In this document: positions 1-11,983 of the stretch, in pieces | Layout: each line of letters opens with the position of its first letter | Numbering within the stretch: the stretch's first letter is position 1 | Assembly (NCBI GenBank): GCA_008729055.1 | Contig: SDUX01000004.1 | Location: forward strand, 6,774,559 to 6,838,558 | Direction of reading: 5' to 3' | Length of the DNA: 64,000 bases | Source of the DNA: Pyropia haitanensis | Taxonomy: Eukaryota > Rhodophyta > Bangiophyceae > Bangiales > Bangiaceae | Notes under the pieces: model-generated | What the model saw: only the letters and a program-made list of their open reading frames with translations | The model's database searches: none | What the model was told of the DNA's origin: nothing | Position numbers and translations under genes: made by a program

Positions 1-87
1 GGCCGCCGCCACCGTCACGGCCGCCGCCACCGTCACGGCCGCCGCCACCGTCACGGCCGCCGCCACCGTCACGGCCGCCACCGTCAG
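1..87. repeat. 18-bp tandem repeat, four full copies plus a partial
   Basis: The unit ggccgccgccaccgtcac is repeated exactly at 1-18, 19-36, 37-54 and 55-72, followed by a shortened copy. On the plus strand, in the frame starting at base 2, it reads as Ala-Ala-Ala-Thr-Val-Thr repeats. That frame stays open to a TAG at 170-172. It could be the tail of a gene entering from the left, but the tail matches no family I know and GC-rich frames stay open by chance here. Confidence 0.85.
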
Positions 88-172
88 GCGGCGGCCACCA
101 CGGGAACCACATGCGGCCGGCACAACCGCCAACGGCAGCGGCAGCGGCGGCGGCGGGTGCGCGCCGCGCTAG

Positions 173-1318
173 CAGCGCAAAGGGGGGGGGGGGGTGGGGG
201 CGGGGGGGGGGGGGGGGGGGGGTGGGGGGCCACACCCACCGCGGCGGCCGCAGGCGTGCCGCAGCGGGCCCGCCGCCGCGGGTTGGGGGACGGCCACGCC
301 GCCGCGCGGCCGCCGGTGGGGCGTAGAGCCGAGGTGACGCGGCGGCACCCTCGCGGCGGGGGGGCTGTGGTGGGGGCGGCTACCCCCCTAGCGGCGGCTG
401 GGGGGGGGGGCCGCCGCCCCGCCCGGTCCCCGGCCGCGGCGGTCGGCGCCCCCCGCCCCCCCCCCCCCCGGCCGGCCGCCCGCCGGCTGGCCGGCCGGCC
501 ACGTCACCGTCGGCGTCACCACCACCACCGCCGCCACGGGGTGGTGGTGGCTGGGCGGGACGGAAGGGGGGAGGGGGGGGGGGGGGTGGCGTGGCCCAGC
601 GGGAGGGGGGGAGGGACGGCAGGGGGGGGGGGGGGAAGGGGTGGTGCGCCGGTGGGGAGGGAGGAGCGGGGGAGGTGGGGGGGGGGGGGGGGGATGGTGG
701 TGGGTGGTGGTGGTGGTGGTGGATGGAGCAACGGCCACGCGCCACCGCCGCCGCCCCGCGCGCGCCGCGCGCGCCGCCGGCGGCAGCGTCAACGTTGCCG
801 CGACGGCGGTGTGGCTGCCGCGGGGGGGGGGGGGGGGGGAGGAGGAGAGCCGCCCGTGTCGCGGCAGCGGGTGGGTGCACGCCGCGCGGCGTGGGGTGGG
901 GTGCACACACACCCCCGCGACGCGGGCGGGCGGCGGGGAAGGGGGGGCCGCGGGCGGGCCGCCCACCAATGGGCACCACCACCCACCACCCACCACCACC
1001 CACCCACCCACCACTACCGCCGCTGCCGCCACCGCCGCCGTCCCCACCCGCCCGCGCCCGCCGCGACCGCCCCGCGCGTCGACAGCGTGACGGGGGCGCA
1101 CGGGCAGCGCGTGGCGGCGGCGGCCGCGCCGACCGGCGCGCCGCGGCCGTGGCGGCTGGCCCCGCCACTCTGTGTGTGCTCACCGGCGGTGGACGGGCGC
1201 GGCGGGTGCCGCGTCGACGCGGTGGCGCCGGCACACGCAGAAAGTGGTCACAGCCGCGGTGCAGCGTGGAAGGGTGACGGCTTGGGGGGGGGGGGGGGGG
1301 GGGGCGCGGCGTGGACGC

Positions 1319-1355
<37 letters not shown>

Positions 1356-3948
1356 CCGCCGCGGCCGCGCGCGACGGCCGCACAACCGCCGCGGCTGCCC
1401 GCGCGGCTGGCGGGGGGTCGTTGCACGCGCAGCCGCCGCGGCGGCGGTCGAGGCGGGGAGTGGAAGGGGGACTGGAGGGGGGGGTGGGCGGCGGCGGCGC
1501 CGCCGGCGGCAGCGTGGAGCGTGCCGCCGCCGCAACGGCCGCGCCGCTGGCGGCAGGCGACGGGTGCGAGGCCGCCGCTCGTCGAGTACAGTGTGGTTGT
1601 GGGGGAGGGGGAGTTGGGGGGGGGGGGGGGGAGACGGCCCGCGTGCCAACGGGTGTCTGCCGGTGGGAGGCGGTGGAGGGGCGGCGGCGGCGGCGGCGGC
1701 GCGGGTTGGCGAGTGCCGAGTGCCGCGGGAGACGGACAAGAAACGGCGGCAGGCGGGCCTTGGCAGCGTGTGGGGGGGGGGGGTTGGCGCGGCCGGCGGC
1801 TGGCAAAGCCACCTGGCACGTGGGCGGCGACGGCCGCCGCCGCCGGTGCAACCGCGGGGACACAAACGTTGCACGCGCGGGGGGGCGCGGCGGGATCGCG
1901 TCACCCGCGGCGGCGGTGGCAGGGGCGGGTTGCCGCCGCCGATCGTCACCCGTCCGACGAGTTGTCGACAATTTACATGCCATGGATGCGTGGTCCACCA
2001 CGCGTGGCACGGGGAGTACCCAGCAGGGGGAGAAGAGGTGGGTGACAGCTGTCATGGAGGCTACTTGTGGGCGACCTGTCGGTCTTCTTGGTTGGTTCTC
2101 TCTCCCAAAGCTCAAAAGTCGTCCATAAAAAGTCACTCCAGTCAAAAAAAAGTCCATTCCGATGCTGTCCAGCATGGCATGCGACGTGGCAGGAGGGGCG
2201 CTCCAGGCGGTCCGCTTCTCCCATCCTCCGCGCCGTGCCTCTGTGCGCACCGTGGTGCGGGGGGGGGGGGGGGCCGGGCTCCTCGACCCCGCTCCCAAGG
2301 CCGGGTACACACTGTCACCCGCGCCTGGATGCACTGTGGCTGTGCCGCTGCGGCGCGTGCGCGCCCCGACGCCGAGCGGCTGGCAGCAAGCTGTGCGGCG
2401 GCCGCCCGCTCGCGGCCGGCGGCGGCGCCAGGCGCGGGCGCCGGTGCAGGCAGCGCCGCGTTCTTGGTAGGCAGGCCGGCGCTGCTTTGCCCTCGATGGT
2501 CAGGCGGGCCCAAACTGTGGTTCCGATACCTATGGGAGCCGCGCCCCACACCCGGGGGGCCCACCCCCGCTGGCACCGTCCCTAGCGGCCCATCCGCGCC
2601 GTCTATTCCGCACACCCTTCCGGGCGCCGCAAAACGGCGCGCGCGCTGCGGTCGGCCGCCCGTGGTTGGCCTTTGCAGACGGGCGAGTGGGTGGCTGACC
2701 CCACCCAATGGAGGGCGGGGGTGGCTTCCCCAGTGGCCGGTGCGGCGCCACCCTGCGCCACCGCGTCTCAGCCGCGGGGCGGGGATCGTGCCGCCGCACG
2801 GGGTGCTCCCACGCGCCGCCTAGTACCGGTCCGTTCCCAGCGGTGGAGCCCACTGCGCTCGAGGGGGGCGTCGGTGCGGTGGCGCGACGCCGCCCGGACC
2901 GTGGCGGGCGGCGCTGCGGGGTCAAACCCGTGACCCCGCCGTGGCGGGTGAAGGGCCTCAGAGAGGCCGCGGGGCGAGTGCTGTGTCGCGCGCAGCCGCG
3001 CAGGGAGTGCAGTTTTTGCACTCCAATGATCGCGGTTTGTGCGGAACCGTGCAGTCTAGCACCCGACAGCGGTCGGACGCCTCGGCCCTCACCGTGGGAT
3101 TGTGAAATAATTTGGGTCCTAACTTTGTTCAAGTCACCTGCTGTTGTTGGCGGGGGCGCGATCTGGAGGCCGGGGGCTGTGGACAGTTGGACTGAGGTCG
3201 CATCGGCCGCACTCAAATACCACTGCGAGAGCCCCAAGTGAGGGTCCGTCCTCCCAAGTCCCGTCTCGCGGTTGTGTGCCGACGTGGGACGATCGCGGCC
3301 GGCAGTGCTAAACTTGCACTGTTTGCAAGTCTCCACTGCACAAACTGTACGAAACCGTGCAGTGTTTGCGCCTTGTAGCTCCCAATGTGGAGCCGCACTG
3401 TGTCCGGTGACCACGTCTTCGACGACCAGGTCGTCGTCCACCCCCTCCATCAGTATGAGCAAAGCGCTTCGCACTCTGTGCAAATTGACCTCTACGCGCG
3501 TGTGCGGCGGTGTACAAAAAAAAGGCGGTCCGTGAGGGCTCACGGGGCGATTCGCACGACCCCTCGCGGATTCGCACTCGCTCAGCGTGGCCCAAATCTG
3601 CTCTCGTCGGGATCACGGGTTTGACCGCGCTGCGCGGGGGGGTGGCGGCGGGCGGCGGGTGGCGGCGGCGTGGGCGCCGACAAAAATGCCGAGATATTGC
3701 AGACGGTGATGTTTGGGTCGACGGGGACCAGATCAGGGCCTGCAGCATCACGATCAAGGGGCTCCGCGCGCCGGATCCCGCGGATCTGGCCGCCACGCGG
3801 GGCGATGCGCCGGGCGGGGTCGAGGCAGCCCCCGTTCCCGACCGCTTGTCCCCAACCCCGTTGCCTCTGCCACCCCCTCTCACGCCCTACCACACGTCCC
3901 TCTACCCCCCCCCCCCTCTCTGCCCCACCACCACCGCCCACCCCCACG
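173..3948. other. Long stretch with no recognised gene
   Basis: About 173-2950 is almost entirely G/C runs and GCC/GGC repeats. Open frames exist on both strands but their translations are low-complexity Arg/Gly/Ala/Pro. From about 2950 to 3650 the GC content drops and there are small hairpins and a repeated motif. The 17-mers at 3041-3057 and 3349-3365 share the core accgtgcagt. This block may hold the promoter of the methyltransferase gene that starts at 3949. Confidence 0.6.
3004..3024. repeat. Small perfect hairpin
   Basis: GGAGTGCA (3004-3011) and TGCACTCC (3017-3024) form an 8-bp perfect stem around a 5-base loop. A second short inverted pair, CTTGCA and TGCAAG, lies at 3313-3329. Function unknown. 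Confidence 0.6.
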
Positions 3949-4616
3949 ATGGCCGCTTCCCCCCCCCTCGACTACACGCGCTACCTCACCGCCAAGCGCT
4001 CCGTCGATGACCGGGCACTCCACGCGGGCGTCTGGGCCGCCGCGGCGGCGGCAACGGCGGCGGCCGCGGCGACCGCCGCGGCCCCGGGGGGGGGCGGCGT
4101 CCTCCGCGTGTGTGACGCTGGCGGGGGGGTCGGCGCGACGCTCGTGCGGGTGCGTTTTGGGGGGACAGGGGGGGGGGGTGCGGCTGCGCTGGTAGGGCTG
4201 GGCAGCCGGGGGGGTGGGGGTGGGCTGGTTGGGGGTGAGGCGGCGGCGGGGGGGGGGGGGGGGGGGATGGGCTGGCTGGGGAGTATGGGGGGGGGGGGGG
4301 GAGACGGCGGACACCGGCTTGGCGCTCCCGCTGCGCACGGGCATTTGCTAACCAGCCTATCGGTTGTGCCCACCGGTGACACGCGGTGGCTCCTCCCCGC
4401 CTGGCCATGCCGACGCCGCCGTCGGTCCCGCACGGTCCGCGCGGGCTGGTGCGGGTGGGCGGGGCGGGGGGGGGGGGGGGGGTGGGGGGGTGGCGCAGTT
4501 CCTAGAGCGCGGCTTCTTTCCCCCCCACGTGCCCGTCGAGTACACCCTCGTGGACGTCAAGGCGTCCAACCTGGCCGCCGCACGCCGCGCGCTCGCCGCC
4601 ACCCCCGCCGCGGCAC

Positions 4617-4656
<40 letters not shown>

Positions 4657-4735
4657 GACGCCCACCGCCGCGGCGGCCGCGGCCATCGCGGGCGCCCCGA
4701 CGCACACCGCCGCCCACACGGGCGATACGGTACCC

Positions 4736-4772
<37 letters not shown>

Positions 4773-5616
4773 GTGGCTCGGCCCCCCCTCCCCCCCCCCC
4801 CCCCCGCTGGACCTGCCCGCCGCCCGCAACGGCCGCACCCCCCCCGTGACCGTCACGTTTGTTGTGGGTGACGCGGTCGCCCACGCGGCGGCACGGGCGG
4901 GGGCGTACCACCTGGTCGTCGCGTCGGCGGTGCTGGACCTGTTTGCCGACCTGGAGGGGGTGGTGCGGCGGCTGGCCGCCGCCGTCGTGGGGGGGGGGGG
5001 GTGCTGTACGCGCCGCTGAATTTTGATGGCGTCACGGCGCTGGCGCCGCCGACGGCTGGTTGGGGTGGTGGTGGGGACGGTGGGCACCGCGGCGGGGGGG
5101 GGGCGCTCCTGGACGATGACGCTGCCGAGGCGCGCTTCCACGCCGGCATGGACGCGCAGGGGGGGGTGGCGCAGAGCCGCACCGGCCGACGGCTGGCGGC
5201 CGCGCTGCGCGCGACGGCGGGGGTGACCGTCACCGCCGTCGGGGGGTCCTCGTGGGTCGTCCTGCCGACCACAGACGGTACGTGTCCGTGTCGGTGTGGG
5301 GGGAGGGCGCCTCCAAGAGGGGCACCGGCACGCGCCGCGCTTGGCGCCAGGGGGGGGACGCCAGGCGGGTCGGGCGGGGGGGGGGGGGGGGGGGGCGGCC
5401 ACCGGGAGGGGGCGAGGGGGGGGGGGGGGGGTGCCGCCGCGTGGGGGACTGCCGCGCGGGCCACCCCCGCCGTTGGTGTGTGGAGCGGTGTCGGCCCGTT
5501 CCCCGCGTGGCGGCGCTGCCACCGCCCGCCGCTGCGACGGCCGGCGGCCGGCGGGGGTGTCCCCGCCGCCCCGGCCGTGGCCGCCGCGCCCGCGGTGTGC
5601 GCGCGGCGCACGACGC

Positions 5617-5676
<60 letters not shown>

Positions 5677-6799
5677 CGGCCGGCTGGAACCGCGCTGACG
5701 CGCCGACGCGCTGGGCGGTGGGGTGTGTGGCGGCCCGCCGGCGGCCCGCGGCTGTCGCGGTCGGGGAACCGCCCACGCGGCGGCGGCGGTGGCGGTGGGC
5801 GCCCCCGCGGTGGCGGCTGGCGTGGTGGGGGCGGCCGTCCCTGTCCGTCACCCACCGCTCTCGCCTGTGCTGTGTGCCCCTTTTCCCCCCCCTCCCCTCC
5901 CCCCCCCCCCTCTGTCTCTGCCGTCCTCCCCTGCTGGGGACCGCGGCCGCGCCGCCCTTTGTGTGTGTTTTTTTTTTTTTTTTTTTTCTGTGTTTCCCCC
6001 CCTGCAGGCGGCGGCTATGAGGCCGACGAGGCCTACTTTCTGCACTGCATCCTGACCATGATGGGCGCGACGCTCGCGGCAGACGGCACGGGCGATGGGG
6101 ACCAGGTGGACGCGTACGTGCCGAGGCGGGGGGGGGGGGGGGGGTTGGGCTGACCGACGCGGGGGTTGTGGCGAGGGTGGGGGGGAGGGGGGGGGGGGTC
6201 CGCCGCCGCGGCGGGACGCGACCGTGCGGGGCACGCCCCGTGGACACACGGGGCGTCGGTGGGCGCGGGTGGCCCCCCGCGGCGGGCGGCGGGCGGTCCA
6301 CCCGCGGCGGCCTGTTGGCGGGCCAGCGGGCGGCGCTCGTGTGCCGGGTGCGCGCGTGCCGCGGTGGCCCGGCGGGTCGTCCCGTGTGGCCATCTCCCTG
6401 GGGCGGCACCCGCCTGACAGCCGCGCTCCCCCCCCCCCCCCGGTGGCGTGTGTCGGCCTCGCCCCGTGCTCGCCGCTTTTCCTTGCTGCGGCCGCATGGC
6501 GGCGGCCGCCTGTCTGTGTGGGTTCCCCCCGCCCCCCCCTCCCCACGCCCCCCCCCTCCCCACGCCCCCCCGCCCCCCCCGCCCCCCCCACGACGCGCAG
6601 GTGGCTGGCCAAGCGCCGGCAGCAGGTGGACGCGGGCGCCCTCGAGTACGTGGCGCACAACCTCGACTACTGCGCGGTGGTGCGGCGGCCGGCGGCGGCG
6701 GCGGCGGCGGCGTCGACGGCGGCGGCGGCGTCGACGGCGGCCGCGGCGGGCCGCCCTGCGGGCGGTGCGTCGGCAGGCGGCGCGGCCACGGAGGCGTAG
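3949..6799 (+). CDS. SAM-dependent class I methyltransferase, spliced
   Basis: Predicted to transfer a methyl group from S-adenosylmethionine; the substrate is unknown. The protein starts MAASPPLDYTRYLTAKRSVD and continues to the nucleotide-binding Gly-rich motif DAGGGVGATLV. Blocks with FFPPHVPVEYTLVDVKASN, LYAPLNFDG, SRTGRR, SSWVVLPTTDG, YEADEAYFLHCI and LEYVAHNLDY follow in the order I recall from bacterial proteins of this family. Three introns fit GT-AG rules and keep phase: 4150-4498, 5278-6007 (T-run and C-tract before the acceptor) and 6114-6600. Exon 2 changes frame twice, in the C-run near 4780-4805 and in the G-run at 4989-5001, probably from run-length errors. A poly-Ala insert (about 4610-4770) lies before the FVVGDAVAH strand. 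Stop TAG at 6797-6799. The family call is firm. Confidence 0.82.
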
Positions 6800-9594
6800 G
6801 GGGAGGCGCACACGGCAGACAGCGGCGGGGTGGGGGGGGGGGGTGGCGAGCCAGCGGCGGGGGGTGGGGGGGGGGGGGGGGGGGCGGAGGCGAGTGCGCC
6901 GCACGGGTGCGCCGCCGCCGTGTGCGGCTGGGGGGAGCACGGCCGGTGGGCGCGGCCGCCGCCGCGCCGCCGCGCCGCGCCCCGCGGGCCGCCGCGGGCG
7001 CGGCGGCCGCGGCGGCCGCCGGGAGGAGCCGCGCCTGGGGTGGGCGCGCGAGGGCGGGAGGGGTAGGGCGGGGGGGGGGCGGGGAGGGAGCCGACGCCAC
7101 GGGCCGGCCGCTATTGTCTGCCGCCGCGGGCGGGGGACCCCACACGCCGCTGTGGCTGTCGACTAGCGGCGGGTGCCGCTCCCGGTGTGGGGCGCGCCAC
7201 GGGGGTGGCTGCCAGCCGTCTGCCGCCGCGGCGGGTCGCGTCGTACGGTCCAGACCCCCCCCTCACGCGGGGCGCCCGTGGCTGTGGACGCGCGGGGAGC
7301 GGTCGGGTGGGGCAGGTCCAAGCGCCCGCAAGAGTCCCTCCGCCGTCGACCGTGCGGCGTTTTGGTCGGCGGCGGCGGCCTGCGGCCGTACCTATCCCCC
7401 CGCCACGCAGGCGGGCAGACCCAGCGGGCGCGCGCCGCGCCAGCCTCTGTTGCCCGCCACCGGCGGTGCCGTCGCCATCGCACGCCCAGACGGCTGTCAG
7501 ACCCCGTCGGCCTTGCTTCCACCGGGCGTGACTGCGAAAAAGGGGGCGGGGGGAGAGCCGTTTTGGCACCGTATCCCTTCCCCCCCTCCCCCAACCTCGC
7601 ACCTCTCTGCACGGGCAGTTGCCCCATCATCGGGCAGTCCCGACCGCATCGTTGGAGGGGACCGTTCCCCCCCACGACCGGGCTCCCCTTGATCCCCGTA
7701 CGTCCCCCCACCGTGGCGCGCCCCCCCTTTGCCGCGCGCCGCCCGACGCGTGCCACGACTCGCGGCGGGGAGGGCGGCGCGGCGGCCGCCACGCCGGCCG
7801 CGCGGCGGGGTGGCGGGGCGGCGGCGGCGGCGGCGGCCGCCGCGACGGCGGCGGTGGGGGGGGGACGACGCCAGACGGAACGGGCGGGGGCGCGGGGGGT
7901 CCCCTGCCAAGGGGGTGGCGGCGCCCGCCCGCCGGGGTGCCGCCGTCGCGACGCGCGCCGACACGACCGACACTGCGTGGCGGCGGACACGGCGGGACGG
8001 CGCGTGACGCGACGGCACCAGACAGTACCGGTGTGGGGCGGGCGCGGGCTGGGCTGGGGTCACTGGACCATTGGCGACGCGGAGGTGGAGTGGCGTGGGG
8101 GGGGGTGTGCCGCGGGGCGGGCGCCCGCGCGGGCGCGCGCGACGGCCGGCTTACACGTCTCTGGGTGCGCGGCGCCGGCCGTTTCTTTGGCGTTGCGGGA
8201 ACCCCAGAGAGGTGGCAGGCGATGGAATCCCGACGTGCCCCCCCCGCCACCCGTCACCCCCCCCCCCCCCCCCCAGATCCGCCTGCCTGGCTCGTCCGCC
8301 CGAGTGCCTGCACGGGCAGGGGAGGCGAGGCGGCCGCCGCGGTGGCAGCGTCCCCGCCGCCGCCGCCGCCGCCGCCGCGGCCGCGCGGCGCGCCGCGCCG
8401 CCGCGGCGGGCGGCCGCCACGACGCGCGGCGACGCGCGGCCGAGCGGCGCCGCGGCGCGCGGGGGGAGAGGGCCCCCCGCGGCGACGTGGCGGCCGACAA
8501 CGCCAACGGCGGCGCGCGACGGCGGCGGCGTGGCCGGCGGCGCGCCCACCGCGGCGGCGACGCGGCGCGGGCGGCGGCCGCCGGCCGTCCCCCGCCCCCC
8601 GCCCCTTGTGGGGCTACACCCCCCCCCCCCCACGCGCCGGCGGCGGCCACCACCGTGGGGCGGGCGCCCCCGTTTGGCGGGAGGGGGGGGGGGGGGGGGG
8701 TGCACCCCGCCGTCGGCAGCCATTGCGGGCGCACCCCCCGCCGCACACCCCTGCGTCGGACGCGGTGGCTGTCCGCTGGGTTTGCTTTTTTTTTTTTTTT
8801 TTTTTGTTGTTGGCGCCCCCCCCCCCCCCCCGCCAGCCCTCCCCCCTCCCGCGACCGCAAAGGCAACGGCGGCGGGGGGCGCGAGCGCGGTTCGCCGCTG
8901 GCACCGACGCCGCGGAGGGGGGCACCGCCGCCGCGGCGGCTGCTGTCACTGCTTGCAGTGCGTCGCCAGCCGGGTGTCGGCGGCGTCCCCCCCCCCCCTC
9001 CGCCCCCCCCCTACGCCCGTCCCCCCATTTTGGACCGTCCATGGTCGGTTGGGAGGGAAGGAGGGCGGGCGGGGGTCCGCCGGCGACGGCCGACATGCGC
9101 AAAACAAAACAAACAAACAAACAAACGGAGCGGCCGGGGGGGGGGCGGCGGCGACGCGGGGCCGCCGTCCCCGCCCATCCCCGCCGCGCGCGCGCGGCGG
9201 CGGCGGGGGGCGAGCCGCCCGCCGCCGCCGCCGCCGCCGCCGCCGCCCCCACCGCCGCCCGCCCGCTGCCGCCCCGTCCGTGCCGCGTGGGGAGTCGCGC
9301 CGGCGCTGCGTCGGGGCGGGCGTGGCCGCCGGCGGCGGGGTGGGGAGCGCGGCGACCGCGGCGGCTGCCGCCGTTGGTGCCCCGCGTCGGGCGTACATAA
9401 GCGCCGCCGCGCGGCTTGGCAGGTCAGGGCGGGGGGGGGGGGCGGCCGGCCACCGGGGGAACCACCACCAACGGGGGGGGGAACGGCAGACCGCGCGCCA
9501 TCTGCAGCGGGCCACCAAACGGTCGAGCGCCGTCCGCCCTCCCCTCCACCCCCACGACCCCGCCCTGCCGCTCGTTTCCGCCGTGCCCACCGCC
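6800..9594. other. GC-rich spacer, no recognised gene
   Basis: Open frames run through most of this stretch on both strands, but the translations are low-complexity and match nothing I recognise. A T-run at about 8787-8805 followed by a C-tract ending in ccgccag resembles the acceptor region of the methyltransferase's second intron. A hidden spliced gene here is therefore possible but unsupported. Confidence 0.5.
9394..9401 (+). promoter_or_regulatory. Possible TATA-like element of the Hint gene
   Basis: TACATAAG stands out in extreme GC sequence, about 195 bases upstream of the ATG at 9595. The spacing is close to that of the TATAAG upstream of the one-helix protein gene. Weak by itself. 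Confidence 0.3.
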
Positions 9595-10057
9595 ATGGCA
9601 CGCACCCCCGCCACCGTTGCCGCCGCGGCCGTCGCGGCGGCGGTGGCGGCGGCGGTGGCGGCGGCCGGCGTGGCCACCCCCCCCCCCCCCCCCCCCGCGG
9701 CGCTCACCCCCGCCGCCCGCGCCTTCTTCTCGGACAATGTGGTCGCGACGTGGACGCGCATCGGCGGCCCGCCGGCAGTGTGCGGCACGCCCTGGACGGT
9801 CGGCGCGTTCGAGTCCACCGCCACGCCGTCGGTCTTTAGCATCCCCCACGCGTCCATCACGGTCGGCGGCGCGGCGTGTGGCGCCGCCGGCGGCGCCGTC
9901 ACGTACGTGGAGAGCGCCGGCGCGACGAGCGGCACCGCCGCGCCGCCGGCGCTCGTCAACGCCCTCATCACCAACGCGGTGCTGACGCCGCTCGCGGCGG
10001 ACCTGGTCCGCTCGGGCGAGACGTTTTTCGTCGGCATCAGCACCGCGGCGCTCACGT

Positions 10058-10109
<52 letters not shown>

Positions 10110-10503
10110 GGAGGCCGCGCCGGCGGGCACCGTCTACGCGTTTGCGCGGCCGTTTGCGCCGTTTGCGGTCGGGCCCGTCGCGCTCGTCGTTGGCGTCAAG
10201 TACATGATGACCGTCCCGCCGGCCGCGACCGTGCCGTGCGTGTACGCGGCGCCGGTGGACCCGGCGGTGGACCTGGCGGTGCTCCTGCCGGGCGTGCAGC
10301 TGCCGCCGGGGGGGGGGGGGCGGCACCGGGCGCGAGCCCGCCGCCGGGGGGTAGCCCGCTGCCGGGCGCGTCGCCGGCACCGGGCGCGTCGCCGGCGCCA
10401 GGCGCGTCGCCGGCGCCGGGCGCGTCGCCGGCGCCGGGCGTGTTGCCGGCGCCGGGTGTGTCGCCCGCTCCGGGCGGTGGTGGTGGCAGTGGCGGCGGCG
10501 GCA

Positions 10504-10548
<45 letters not shown>

Positions 10549-11363
10549 TCGCGGACCCGTCGGCGTCGCCCACCCCCGCCGCCAGCGGCGGCGACCGCAC
10601 CGGCGGCTCGACCGGCGGCTCTACCGGCGGCGGCGGCGGCGGCGGCGACGGCGGCGGCGGCTCGGCGACGCCCGCCGCGTCGCCCACCGACGGCGCCGGT
10701 TCCGGCGACGGCGCTGGCGGCGGCGACGACGCCGCCGAGCCCGACCCATCCGACGATGACAGCGAGTGCTTCCCCGCCACGGCGCGGGTGGAGGTGGCGG
10801 GCGGGGCGACCAAGGCGATGGCCGACCTGGCCGTCGGTGACCGCGTCCGCTCCGCCGACGGCACCTACACGCCCGTCTACCTGTTTACGCACGCCGACCC
10901 GGCCGCGCGGTCCACGTTTGTGACGCTCACGACGGCGGCGGGGGTGCTCACCGCCACGCCGGGGCACTACGTGCTCGTCAATGGGGGCGCCCGCACCGCC
11001 GCGGCGGCGGTCGTCGTCGGCGACGTCCTGTCGTTTGTGCCACCCGCGGGGTGTGCCGCCGCCGCCGCCGCGGGCGCCGCGGGCGCCGACGCCGCCGCCC
11101 CCACCGCCGCGGTCGTCACGGCAACGGGCCGGGTGACCGCGGCGGGGCTGTACAACCCGCAGACGCTGTCGGGCACGATTGTGGTCGACGGCTTTGCGGC
11201 GTCCACCTACACGACGGCCGTCGCGCCGCGCGTCGCGGCGGCGGCGCTGGCGCCGCTGCGCGCGCTCTACGCCGCCACGGGCGTGGCGGTGGGGGGGCTG
11301 GCGCGTGGCGGACCGGCGGCGTTGGTCGCCGCGCTGCCAAAGGGCCGCCTCCGCTCTGCGTAG
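9595..11363 (+). CDS. Secreted protein with C-terminal Hedgehog-type Hint (Hog) domain
   Basis: The N-terminus [20 protein letters not shown] looks like a signal peptide. A Cys-containing domain of unknown type (about 9690-10300) follows, then PGASPA repeats, a Gly-rich linker and an acidic stretch ending DDDSE. After that comes a Hint domain: catalytic Cys (codon 10767-10769) in CFPATARVEV, the block AVGDRVRSADG, the TxxH motif in LTATPGHYVLV, and a final block YNPQTLSGTIVVDGFAASTY. Hint domains cleave the chain just before this Cys through a thioester, and in Hedgehog they attach a sterol to the released part. Cys, Thr and His of the first step are present. The late Cys of animal Hedgehog (SCYA) is Thr here. 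The frame changes in the G-run at about 10307-10320. The ATG is the first in frame with the signal peptide. The Hog call is strong; the ligand-like part is unknown. Confidence 0.85.
10362..10469 (+). repeat. 18-bp tandem repeat coding for PGASPA, six copies
   Basis: Six consecutive 18-base units inside the Hint gene code for PGASPA, with PGVLPA and PGVSPA as variants in the last two. They form a Pro/Ala/Ser linker between the secreted N-terminal part and the Hint module. Such in-frame minisatellites easily change copy number. Confidence 0.85.
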
Positions 11364-11983
11364 CAAAGGGCGCGCTGGTGGTGGGGGGCCTGCGGGGTGG
11401 TGACCTTCTGCGCTGGGCCAGTGGCCGCTTCCGCCACGCCAGGGTGGCACCGCAATAATGCTCTAATAATGTCATCTCGGAAGCAACGGGTCTGTGCCCA
11501 TTGTGTTTTACGGTGCGCACTTTGACGTTCCCCTCCTCCCGGCTGCCGCGCTGTAGGTTGTGGGGTACAGAAACACGCGGCATTGGCACACGAACCAGGA
11601 CGGCGTGCGCATTGTTACTGGGAGTGAACTGCAACCGTACAAAGAAAAGGAACACGCACAGGACGTGACACTGGTAGTATGAGCACATTGGTATTGGTGT
11701 GCAAACTCCGCGGCAACAGGAAACGACACAAAGGGGTGGTGCACCCAAGACGCGAGTGTCGCGGACATGGAACAGATGTGAATAGAAATGAGTCTTAACG
11801 TCTCGTGTTGTATTGTGCAACCAGTCTAACAGCCGCTATGTACAGAACAGAAGAGAGGTCGTCGCCGTCGCGTGCAGGAAGAGAGCGCCCCACCTCGCAC
11901 TCGCAACAGGCTGTGCATGGGCAGCAAACCGTCGCCACCGCCGAAGTTACACCACCTTCCCCAGGCACGCCGCCCGTCGCGGC
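11364..11983. other. Spacer between convergent genes, lower GC
   Basis: This lies between the ends of the plus-strand Hint gene and the minus-strand one-helix protein gene, so it should contain both 3' untranslated regions. GC is clearly lower than around it. I see no coding sequence and no sure polyadenylation signal. Confidence 0.6.

Noticed and set aside
157..2823. 888-codon open frame on the plus strand
   Set aside because: Stop codons are rare in such GC-rich DNA on all frames. The translation is Gly/Arg/Ala/Pro runs without any domain, and overlapping frames on the other strand are just as long.
7173..9839. 888-codon plus-strand frame ending inside the Hint gene
   Set aside because: Low-complexity translation, and its end overlaps the well-supported Hint coding frame in another phase.
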